From contig WRKN01000052.1 of assembly GCA_009778055.1 (NCBI GenBank), forward strand, positions 1 to 13,553: a stretch of 13,553 nt of DNA, written 5' to 3'. The translations under genes and the position numbers were made by a program. The stretch is from Synergistaceae bacterium (GTDB lineage: Bacteria > Synergistota > Synergistia > Synergistales > Aminobacteriaceae). The notes beneath the pieces were generated by a model. It saw only the letters and a program-made list of their open reading frames with translations, searched no databases and was not told the origin of the DNA. Shown here piece after piece: positions 1 through 5,922 of this stretch; the stretch's first letter is position 1; every line of letters starts with the position of its first letter.

Positions 1-965
1 AACCCTATACTGGAACAAAAACTTCTCTTGTGTTTATGCAAAAAGTTCACCAAATACCATCTGACTATCCTATTTTCATGGCTGTTTCAGAATCTGTCGG
101 ACATGACAGGCGTGGAAACCCGCTGTATCGAAAAGATAGTAATGGTCAATACGTTAAAAATGAAGGAGGAAATAATGTTGTTTGGAACGATTTGCCCGAA
201 ATATATGAGCAATGGTTAAAGTTTATATCGGGAGGGCAAGTTAATTCTTCGATTCCAAGCTGTTTTCTGGTGAATGCGAAAGCGATAATCAACGACTTGA
301 CATCAAGAATAGACGCTTGGTATTGGGATCCGAATAAAAATGATTTCGCAAAAAAGCTGGAAGAAGCTGTTGGCGAAGAAATCACTGAAATTATGAGGCT
401 CGGTGATTTAGTGACTGAACAGGGGATTTTTTACCCTGGACGCCATAGAAGAAACTACATTGAGCCGTCTGAAAACAGCGTTCCATTTTATTCTAGTTCA
501 CAAATACTCCAGGTAAGGCCGTTTGACTTGAAGTATCAACCTAAGGATTACGGACCTGCGCAGAAACATTATGTTTATAAAGATTGGATACTTATAACAC
601 GATCTGGCTCAACAGGTCGAGTGGTAATGGTTACGGACACAATTGCAAATACTATGGTATCCGAGCATGTTATCCGGGTAATATGTGATGAGCAAACAAT
701 TGATCCATATTATGTTTATTCTTATTTAGCTTCTGAAAGCATAGGAAAGGTTTTATTGGAAAAGGGAATCTATGCTTCGGTTGTCGACCATATAACACCA
801 GATTTTGTCGCCTCAATACCGATTGCAAGGCTAAAACCAGATCGTGAGCGTGCGATTGCCAATGCTATGAGGGAAGCCGAAAAGAAACGCGACAATGCCA
901 ATAAAGCTTTTGTTGAACAACAAAGAGCCCTTGAAAATCTGCTAAAGGAAAATGTGGGGAAATGA
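1..965 (+). CDS. N6-adenine methyltransferase / type I specificity (S) fusion, 3' part only
   Basis: The frame is open from base 3 to the TGA at 963-965 with no start in the window, so this is the C-terminal part of a longer protein; the in-frame GTG at 30 has no ribosome site and is internal. The first ~35 visible residues (PYTGTKTSLVFMQK, then DYPIFMAVSESVGHDRRG) match the end of the catalytic domain of HsdM-type N6-adenine methyltransferases. After a linker comes one target-recognition domain of the type I S-subunit kind: LGDL near its start, WILITRSGSTGR in the middle, then YYVYSYLASESIG and SVVDHITPDFVASIPI. A charged helix (DRERAIANAMREAEKKRDN) ends the protein and probably forms a coiled coil. 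Family knowledge: the TRD chooses the DNA sequence that the methylase modifies. A single TRD fused to the methylase suggests an M-S fusion acting as a dimer. The gene is clearly AT-richer than what follows. No nuclease or helicase partner is visible. Confidence 0.8.
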   Translation, partial: PYTGTKTSLVFMQKVHQIPSDYPIFMAVSESVGHDRRGNPLYRKDSNGQYVKNEGGNNVVWNDLPEIYEQWLKFISGGQVNSSIPSCFLVNAKAIINDLTSRIDAWYWDPNKNDFAKKLEEAVGEEITEIMRLGDLVTEQGIFYPGRHRRNYIEPSENSVPFYSSSQILQVRPFDLKYQPKDYGPAQKHYVYKDWILITRSGSTGRVVMVTDTIANTMVSEHVIRVICDEQTIDPYYVYSYLASESIGKVLLEKGIYASVVDHITPDFVASIPIARLKPDRERAIANAMREAEKKRDNANKAFVEQQRALENLLKENVGK

Positions 966-1023
966 AAATTAACCGTGCAAGGTTTGCGAACCTATCATAG
1001 ATGAAAACACGTTTATGATGGCC

Positions 1024-1054
1024 TCGACTATACCGAAATGTACCCGTGTATAAT
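1024..1054 (+). promoter_or_regulatory. Candidate sigma-70-type promoter for the GTPase gene
   Basis: A perfect TATAAT lies at 1049-1054, about 38 nt upstream of the ATG at 1093. The best -35 is weak: TCGACT at 1024-1029 (4 of 6, 19-nt spacer). It sits in the only gap between the methyltransferase fusion and the GTPase gene. The -10 is convincing and the -35 is not. Confidence 0.35.
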
Positions 1055-1092
1055 AACCCACAGATTATTTTATTGGGAGGAATTTTATAGTT

Positions 1093-2430
1093 ATGGAGCA
1101 AAGAAAAGTTATCATCATTGGAGCGGCGGGACGTGATTTTCATAATTTCAATACCTTTTACAGGGACAACCCCGCTTACAAGGTTGTGGCTTTCACGGCC
1201 GCGCAAATTCCGGGCATAGCGGACCGCAAATACCCGGCGGCGCTTGCGGGGCGTCTATATCCTGAGGGCATACCCATACACGCGCAGGATGAACTGGAAC
1301 GGCTGATAAAAGACCTGGACGCCGACGAATGTGTATTTTCATACAGCGACCTTCCGTACGCGAAGGTAATGGGCATCGGGGCCATGATCAACGCCGCGGG
1401 CGCGGATTTTAAGCTGATGGGCTGCAAGAGCACGATGCTTAAAAGTACCAAGCCTGTGATCGCTGTTGTGGCGTCGCGCACAGGCAGCGGCAAAAGCCAA
1501 ACCACACACCGTATCATGGAGATTCTGAAAGCCAATGGCTTAAAAGCGGTTGCCGTCCGTCATCCCATGCCTTACGGCGACCTTGAGGCGCAGAAGGTGC
1601 AGCGTTTCGCGAACGTTGACGATTTCACCAAGCATAATTGCACCATCGAGGAGATGGAGGAATATGAGCCTCACGTGGTGCGCGGAAACATTATCTACGC
1701 GGGCGTGGATTTCGAGGCGATCCTGCGCGCGGCGGAGAACGACCCAAGCGGCTGCGATGTGATCTTATGGGACGGCGGAAACAACGACTTCTCATTTTTC
1801 CGCCCCGACATCACCGTTACGGTGGTAGACCCGCACAGGCCCGGCCATGAACTTTCCTATTACCCGAGCGAAGTAAATCTGCGTCTGGCGGATGTGGTGG
1901 TGATCAACAAAATAGACAGCGCCGATTTTGAAAACATACAACTGCTCAGAAGCAATATAGAGAAGGCGGTTCCTCAAGCGATAGTGGTGGACGCCGCCTC
2001 CGCCATAACGGTGGAAAATCCCGAGCTCATACGCGGCAAACGGGTGCTGGTCATAGAAGACGGGCCAACCCTTACGCACGGCGAGATGAAAATAGGGGCC
2101 GGCATCGTCGCGGCTCGGCGTTTCGGCGCGGCCGAGATCATTGACCCGAGACCATACGCTGTGGGCACATTGGCCGACACCTACCGCATCTATCCCAATA
2201 TCGGCACGCTGCTGCCCGCCATGGGCTACGGTGAAAAACAAATGGCCGATCTGACCGCCACAATAGACCGCACCGATTGCGATTCCGTAATCGTCGCAAC
2301 GCCAATCGACCTGAAGCGCGTCATACAGATCAACAAACCCAACACGCGGGTACGGTACGCCTTGCAGGAAATAGGCCGCCCGACCATGGACGACGTTTTA
2401 GCGGATTTCATAAAGAAGGCCAAAGGGTAA
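1093..2430 (+). CDS. Cyclic 2,3-diphosphoglycerate synthetase-like P-loop GTPase
   Basis: This 445-residue cytoplasmic protein resembles the archaeal cyclic 2,3-diphosphoglycerate synthetase family (predicted GTPases, COG2403 type). It opens with a Rossmann-like strand (KVIIIGAAGRDFHNFN, residues 5-20). A P-loop follows at about 127-135 (ASRTGSGKS, with Ala in the first Gly position, as I recall for the family), then WDGGNND at 226-232 and a G4-type NKID at 272-275, which points to guanine-nucleotide or related NTP use. The start is ATG 1093, preceded by GGGAGG at 1075-1080; the 12-nt spacing is long. It appears monocistronic, with its own -10 upstream and a strong hairpin right after the stop. 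In methanogens the enzyme makes a thermoprotectant from 2,3-diphosphoglycerate. In a bacterium that product is unexpected, so the true substrate is open. Family assignment is firm, reaction is not. Confidence 0.82.
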   Translation: MEQRKVIIIGAAGRDFHNFNTFYRDNPAYKVVAFTAAQIPGIADRKYPAALAGRLYPEGIPIHAQDELERLIKDLDADECVFSYSDLPYAKVMGIGAMINAAGADFKLMGCKSTMLKSTKPVIAVVASRTGSGKSQTTHRIMEILKANGLKAVAVRHPMPYGDLEAQKVQRFANVDDFTKHNCTIEEMEEYEPHVVRGNIIYAGVDFEAILRAAENDPSGCDVILWDGGNNDFSFFRPDITVTVVDPHRPGHELSYYPSEVNLRLADVVVINKIDSADFENIQLLRSNIEKAVPQAIVVDAASAITVENPELIRGKRVLVIEDGPTLTHGEMKIGAGIVAARRFGAAEIIDPRPYAVGTLADTYRIYPNIGTLLPAMGYGEKQMADLTATIDRTDCDSVIVATPIDLKRVIQINKPNTRVRYALQEIGRPTMDDVLADFIKKAKG

Positions 2431-2440
2431 ACGAGTATGA

Positions 2441-2473
2441 AAGAAGGCGCTTCCGTTTTGGAGGCGCCTTCTT
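2441..2473. terminator. Bidirectional hairpin terminator between convergent genes
   Basis: A 10-bp perfect stem (2441-2450 with 2464-2473, AAGAAGGCGC and its complement) extends inward through 2451-2454/2460-2463 to about 14 bp (one G-T pair) around the loop GTTTT. It starts 10 nt after the stop of the GTPase gene and ends 4 nt from the stop of the minus-strand small gene at 2478. No long T-tract follows on the plus strand; on the minus strand the stem runs out in CTTCTTTC. The placement fits termination of both genes. Confidence 0.75.
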
Positions 2474-2477
2474 GTCA

Positions 2478-2759
2478 TCATGCTGTGCTGAGTGTTTTAT
2501 ATCGTATATGCCGCTGCAAATGCCGAGGTTGAAGGTTCTGTTCACGATTCAGGCTGCAATTGCTGCATTGTTTTTTCAGCGCGCAAATCCCGCACGCTTG
2601 TTTCATTTGTTTCATTGCGCCCGCCGCGTCTTCAGCGGTAATTGAAATCGGGAACCGCATCACCCTATTCCCTTGCGGCTCTGTTCGGACAGCAAAGTTG
2701 GCGCATGTATAACTTCTTGAAAAGTCATTTTCTAAAATATGTATCATTGGATTGATCAC
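2478..2759 (-). CDS. Small hypothetical protein with a CxxC-x5-CxxC motif
   Basis: This 93-residue protein is of a family I do not recognise. Several points argue that the gene is real. A perfect AAGGAGG (plus-strand 2764-2770) stands 4 nt before the GTG start at 2757-2759, no other gene overlaps it, and its stop lies 4 nt from a strong hairpin. The N-terminal part is mixed (ILENDFSRSYTCANFAVRTE). The middle (RFPISITAEDAAGAMKQMKQ, about 35-54) looks like a strand followed by a helix. C56-G-I-C59 and C65-S-N-C68 could bind one zinc ion or an iron-sulfur cluster; a fifth Cys is at 19. The tail is rich in Arg, Gln and His, which would suit nucleic-acid contact. There is no signal peptide or membrane segment. 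An alternative start is ATG at plus-strand 2745-2747, but the ribosome site favours GTG. It is divergent from cbiC, so the two could share a control region; no functional link is shown. Confidence 0.6.
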   Translation of the reverse strand: MINPMIHILENDFSRSYTCANFAVRTEPQGNRVMRFPISITAEDAAGAMKQMKQACGICALKKQCSNCSLNREQNLQPRHLQRHIRYKTLSTA

Positions 2760-2839
2760 TCCGCCTCCTTGAAATTTTTTTACACCCTGGAATTGATACC
2801 AGCAAAACGGTTACAAACACTGTTTCCAGACATTGGCCG

Positions 2840-2868
2840 TTTAACGAAAAGGAAGTTTAAACTATAAG
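2840..2868 (+). promoter_or_regulatory. Weak candidate promoter for cbiC-cbiD
   Basis: TATAAG at 2863-2868 (5 of 6) has TTTAAC at 2840-2845 (3 of 6) at 17-nt spacing, about 45 nt before the chosen cbiC start. This is the best match in the gap, but the -35 is poor. Confidence 0.25.
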
Positions 2869-2901
2869 GCAGGTTTACAGTCAAGCATGAAAAAGTACGT
2901 A

Positions 2902-2908
2902 TGGAGGT
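2902..2908 (+). promoter_or_regulatory. Ribosome binding site that fixes the cbiC start
   Basis: TGGAGGT lies 4 nt before ATG 2913. The more upstream in-frame ATG at 2901 overlaps this site and has no site of its own, so 2913 is the likelier start. Confidence 0.7.
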
Positions 2909-2912
2909 AAAC

Positions 2913-3533
2913 ATGCTCCCAAACGAAATCGAACAAGCCAGCATGAAAATCATCGGACAGGAACTCGCGGCCCTGGGGCGCGAATTTGACGCCGATGTCA
3001 TGCCCGTCGTTAAGCGGGTGATTCACGCGACGGCGGACTTCGGCTTTGCGGATACGCTGACTTTCTCTCCCGGCGCCGTGGAGGCGGGGATACGCGCTCT
3101 TGAAAAAGGCGCGGCCGTGGTCACGGACACCCGGATGGCGGCGGCGGGGATAAGTAAAAAACGCGTTGCGCAAAACGGCGGGGTTGTCCTGTGCTTCATG
3201 TCGGACGAGGACGTGGCGCTGGAAGCCGGCGAACGCGGCGTGACCCGCGCCGTCGTCAGCATGGAACGCGCCGCCGAAAAAGCGCCCGGCGCGGTCTTCG
3301 CCATAGGCAACGCGCCTACCGCGCTGCTGCGCGTCTGCGAACTCGCGGGCGAGGGCAAAATAGAACCCGCTCTGGTAATCGGCACGCCGTTGGGGTTTGT
3401 CAACGTCGTGGAGTCCAAAGAAACGCTGATGAAAATGGACTCGTTCCCGTGGATCGCGGCGCGCGGGCGCAAGGGCGGCTCGTCTGTGGCCGCGGCGATT
3501 GTCAACGCCCTTTTGTATTCGCGAAAATGTTAG
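2913..3533 (+). CDS. cbiC: Cobalt-precorrin-8 methylmutase CbiC
   Basis: The 206-residue product is of normal length for the CbiC/CobH family, which moves the C-11 methyl group of (cobalt-)precorrin-8 to C-12 to give cobyrinate/hydrogenobyrinate in the cytoplasm. Family landmarks seen in order: RVIHATAD with the expected catalytic His38, AVVTDTRM, the GNAPTALLR stretch, GTPLGFVNVVESKETL, and GRKGGSSVAAAIVNALL at the C terminus. The start is ATG 2913, set by TGGAGGT at 2902-2908. The stop overlaps the cbiD start by 7 nt (ATGTTAG), so the two are translationally coupled. With CbiD as partner, and no CobH-type aerobic genes beside it, the cobalt-early (anaerobic) route is the natural reading. 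Very sure of the family. Confidence 0.95.
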   Translation: MLPNEIEQASMKIIGQELAALGREFDADVMPVVKRVIHATADFGFADTLTFSPGAVEAGIRALEKGAAVVTDTRMAAAGISKKRVAQNGGVVLCFMSDEDVALEAGERGVTRAVVSMERAAEKAPGAVFAIGNAPTALLRVCELAGEGKIEPALVIGTPLGFVNVVESKETLMKMDSFPWIAARGRKGGSSVAAAIVNALLYSRKC

Positions 3534-4642
3534 ACGCGTATTCCCGCCGGCGCGAGACCGGCATTGGCGTCTCCACCGGCTCGTGCGCGGCGGCGGCGGC
3601 CAAGGCGGCGGCTTTGTGGCTGACGGCGGGGGCCTGCCCGGAACGGGTCGAGATTGACACCCCTGCCGGGCGCGTTTTGAGCCTGGATATAGTGCCCCAT
3701 TCGCCGGGCTGCTGCGGCGTTGTGAAAGACGCGGGGGGAACAGGTAAATACGCGGACGCGACGGACGGTATGACTATATTCGCGCGCGTCGAACTGGGCG
3801 GCGGCGACGGCCCGATAGAGTTCCGCGCCGGAGAGGGAATAGGAATCGTTACCCTGCCGGGGCTGAAAGTACCCGTGGGGGAACCAGCCATAAACCCCAC
3901 GCCGCGCCTTATGATCGAAAAATCTCTGCGCGAAATTATAAAAAACCGCGCCGCCGTCGTCACGATTTCCGCCCCCGGGGGCGAAGAAGCCGCCAAACGC
4001 ACCTTCAACCCAAGGCTGGGAGTGATGGGGGGCATATCCATATTGGGAACCAGAGGAACGGTTCGCCCGATGGACGAACAGGCGATACTGGAGTCGCTGG
4101 CCCTGGAACTCAACACCCACGCGGAAGAAAAGAAAAAGATAATTTCCCTCACCTTCGGCAGCACGGGAGAAAACGCCGCGCGAAAGGCTTTCAGAATTAC
4201 CGGGCGCTGCGTCGTGCAGGCGGGGAATTTCATAGGGTTCGTGCTGGACGAGGCGAAACGCCTGGGGTTCGAGCAGATTTTTATCTGCGGGCATCCCGGT
4301 AAGCTGCTGAAGGTGGCGGCCGGCGGCTTCAACACCCACAACCGCGTCGCGGACGGCCGTATGGAGGCGTTGTGCGCGCACGCGGCGCTTCTGGGCATGG
4401 AGCACGGCTTCATCGAAAGCCTGTACCGATGTGCCACGACGGAAAGCGCGATGGAGTTGCTGAAGCAGTCCGAAAAGGCCGGCGCGCTCTGGAACAGCCT
4501 GGCGGAGGCTGTGGTGAGGCGGTGCGTTGAGTACTCGCGTGAAGTTTTGTCGGTGGCCGCCGCTTTTGTCGATAACAACGGCGCTGTTCTTGGGAAAAGC
4601 TCCCTGGTCGATTTCATGGCGGAGGAATTGAGGAAACAATAG
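3527..4642 (+). CDS. cbiD: Cobalt-precorrin-5B C1-methyltransferase CbiD
   Basis: The 371-residue product matches CbiD, which methylates C-1 of cobalt-precorrin-5B with S-adenosylmethionine in anaerobic cobalamin synthesis. Visible landmarks: TGIGVSTGSCAAAAAKAA at 11-28, GIGIVTLPGLKVPVGEPAINP at 104-124, AAKRTFNPRLGVMGG and SILGTRGTVRPM at 155-182, and GHPGKLLKVAAGGFNTHNRVADGRME at 255-280. The start is ATG 3527 inside the last codons of cbiC; the frame is open far upstream but only as an overlap with cbiC. The segment KDAGGTGKYADATDGM (67-82) seems a little longer than the usual KDAGDDPDVT pattern as I remember it. Very GC-rich. No terminator-like hairpin follows. CbiD and CbiC act at separate points of the pathway; the enzymes between them (CbiJ, CbiE, CbiT) must be elsewhere. 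Confidence 0.95.
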   Translation: MLDAYSRRRETGIGVSTGSCAAAAAKAAALWLTAGACPERVEIDTPAGRVLSLDIVPHSPGCCGVVKDAGGTGKYADATDGMTIFARVELGGGDGPIEFRAGEGIGIVTLPGLKVPVGEPAINPTPRLMIEKSLREIIKNRAAVVTISAPGGEEAAKRTFNPRLGVMGGISILGTRGTVRPMDEQAILESLALELNTHAEEKKKIISLTFGSTGENAARKAFRITGRCVVQAGNFIGFVLDEAKRLGFEQIFICGHPGKLLKVAAGGFNTHNRVADGRMEALCAHAALLGMEHGFIESLYRCATTESAMELLKQSEKAGALWNSLAEAVVRRCVEYSREVLSVAAAFVDNNGAVLGKSSLVDFMAEELRKQ

Positions 4643-4666
4643 CACTAAACGGGGTTATTAATCTGC

Positions 4667-4696
4667 TTGAATTGGTGTATCATAGTTTAATAAAAT
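4667..4696 (+). promoter_or_regulatory. Candidate promoter of the five-gene run
   Basis: TTGAAT at 4667-4672 (4 of 6) and TAAAAT at 4691-4696 (5 of 6) are 18 nt apart in an AT-rich gap just after cbiD. Transcription would begin near 4703 and leave a leader of about 65-70 nt before ATG 4771. This is the better of several possible matches here. Confidence 0.4.
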
Positions 4697-4726
4697 TTTT
4701 GCAGTTTGTACGGATTTTTCATCTTT

Positions 4727-4739
4727 GCGTTTCAAACGC
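4727..4739. repeat. Perfect 13-bp palindrome in the leader of the GGDEF-like gene
   Basis: GCGTTT-C-AAACGC is a perfect inverted repeat with a one-base centre. It lies some 30 nt downstream of the candidate promoter and 31 nt before the start codon. It is too tight to form a stable RNA hairpin, so a protein-binding operator is the more natural guess. A chance occurrence cannot be excluded. Confidence 0.3.
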
Positions 4740-4770
4740 TATCTTACTTTATATTGGAGTGCGTAAAACC

Positions 4771-5904
4771 ATGAGTCGCGCTAACGTGAGTGTAGTTACC
4801 CTAGATTTTTCCATGCACTGGCTTTTTATACCGCCGGTTGTCGCGATCTTTACCATAATGCTGACGGGGATTTTCTCCTCGGGGCTTGGCGTTTCGGTCG
4901 ATTCCGCGATCTGGGCGCTCGTAGGGCTGATGTTCATTCTTTTGACCACCCTTTACGGAATTTTTATAAAGGAGTATTTTTTTAAGGGGCTAATGCCTGT
5001 GCAGTTAATTGCCCAAGGCATTTTACTCTGCCCGCTTTCGCTGAGAATGGGAGCGCCGGCGCTTTCTTGGCTGGGGGTGGTTATGACTATCAGCGGCGCT
5101 ATGCTTCTTGTTACAATGTACCATCGCGCGCGCGCCGGGCTTACGGTTCCTCGGGCGGAGCAGATGGTGTATAAGCCTGAACCGGCCGTTTTGCCTCTGC
5201 CTTTCGCCATCGCCAACTCGAACGGCTACATAATTTTTGCCAGCGAAACCCTGCTGAAACTGGCGCATAAACCCCGTTCCGCCATAAGCGGAAAAAAAAT
5301 CGACGCGCTTATGCCTCTGGGCGAAGAAACGGTAAACATGGGCGGAAAAGAATGGAACGTCCTGCATGTGCCCATGGGAGATGGAACTCACTATTTTCAG
5401 CTTGAGGAAGCGGAGGAAACAACTGTAACGCTGCACGCCAACACCGGGGACGATAACTTCATCGACCCCGCCACGTCTCTTTACCGCCTGTCTTACGCGG
5501 TTATGCGCGTAAAGGAAGAACTTTACCGTATTTACCGCTACAAACGATGGATGTCCGCCCTCCTTTTGCGCGTGCATTTTCCAGAAAACGTTTCCTCCGT
5601 TTTTGGCGCGAAAAAGGAAAGCGAGGCGTTCAACGCGTATTGCCGGTTCGTTAGCTCCAGCACAAGGGAAACCGATATCCTGTGCCTTGTCGCCCCCAGA
5701 GACATACTTGTAGTTATGCCGGAAACGCCATTGGAGGGCACGCAGGGCGTTATAAACAAGCTGTCGAATTTCAAAACCCGCCTCAAGGAAGAAACCCAGG
5801 GACTCTGCGACGTTATGGATATTTTCGAAAGCACCGCTTACTTCGACGCCTCCTCGGGGATTATGGATTTCGACAACCTCATGGGAAAAATGGAGATGCC
5901 GTAA
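4771..5904 (+). CDS. Membrane protein with PAS-like and degenerate GGDEF domains
   Basis: This 377-residue inner-membrane protein is probably a sensor or scaffold. About four hydrophobic segments lie at roughly 16-33, 44-67, 73-93 and 97-117. A PAS-like part follows (PLPFAIANSNGYIIFASETL, 142-161). From about 230 comes a GGDEF-like fold: IDPATSLYRLSYA replaces the usual D-x-LTGLxNR entry, RYKRWMSALLLRV fits strand 2, and TRETDILCLVAPRDILVVMPET (298-319) aligns with the R-x-x-D...GGDEF hairpin. The GG(D/E)EF signature is missing: APRDI stands in its place (308-312), so diguanylate cyclase activity is very unlikely. The start is ATG 4771 after TTGGAGTG at 4754-4761. The frame opens earlier, at TTG 4672, but that would add a segment overlapping the promoter and has no ribosome site. 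The next gene begins 18 nt after the stop. GGDEF homology rests on pattern only. Confidence 0.7.
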   Translation: MSRANVSVVTLDFSMHWLFIPPVVAIFTIMLTGIFSSGLGVSVDSAIWALVGLMFILLTTLYGIFIKEYFFKGLMPVQLIAQGILLCPLSLRMGAPALSWLGVVMTISGAMLLVTMYHRARAGLTVPRAEQMVYKPEPAVLPLPFAIANSNGYIIFASETLLKLAHKPRSAISGKKIDALMPLGEETVNMGGKEWNVLHVPMGDGTHYFQLEEAEETTVTLHANTGDDNFIDPATSLYRLSYAVMRVKEELYRIYRYKRWMSALLLRVHFPENVSSVFGAKKESEAFNAYCRFVSSSTRETDILCLVAPRDILVVMPETPLEGTQGVINKLSNFKTRLKEETQGLCDVMDIFESTAYFDASSGIMDFDNLMGKMEMP

Positions 5905-5922
5905 TTTGCGGGGAGAGGGTTC

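Larger units (their letters stand above)
2760..2912. other. Divergent intergenic region between the small gene and cbiC
   Basis: These 153 bases are AT-richer than the flanking genes and must hold the promoters of both neighbours. I looked for a cobalamin riboswitch, which often precedes cbi genes, and found no B12-box-like GCCACTG and no room for the ~200-nt fold. The plus-strand end carries the cbiC ribosome site and the minus-strand end carries that of the small gene. Confidence 0.6.

Noticed and set aside
2277..2645. 122-codon plus-strand frame across the GTPase 3' end and the terminator
   Set aside because: It runs through the hairpin, has no ribosome site, and is out of frame with the GTPase gene.
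2431..2912. Cobalamin riboswitch before cbiC
   Set aside because: I found no B12-box and the free space is about 150 nt, shared with a divergent gene.
2901..2912. cbiC start at ATG 2901
   Set aside because: This ATG overlaps the TGGAGGT ribosome site that serves ATG 2913, and lacks one of its own.
3502..4645. Two 371-codon open frames on the minus strand
   Set aside because: Both are antisense shadows of cbiD, with low-complexity Ala/Ser/Pro/Arg composition.
4672..4770. Earlier TTG start for the GGDEF-like protein
   Set aside because: The extra 33 codons overlap the likely promoter and palindrome and have no ribosome site; ATG 4771 does.
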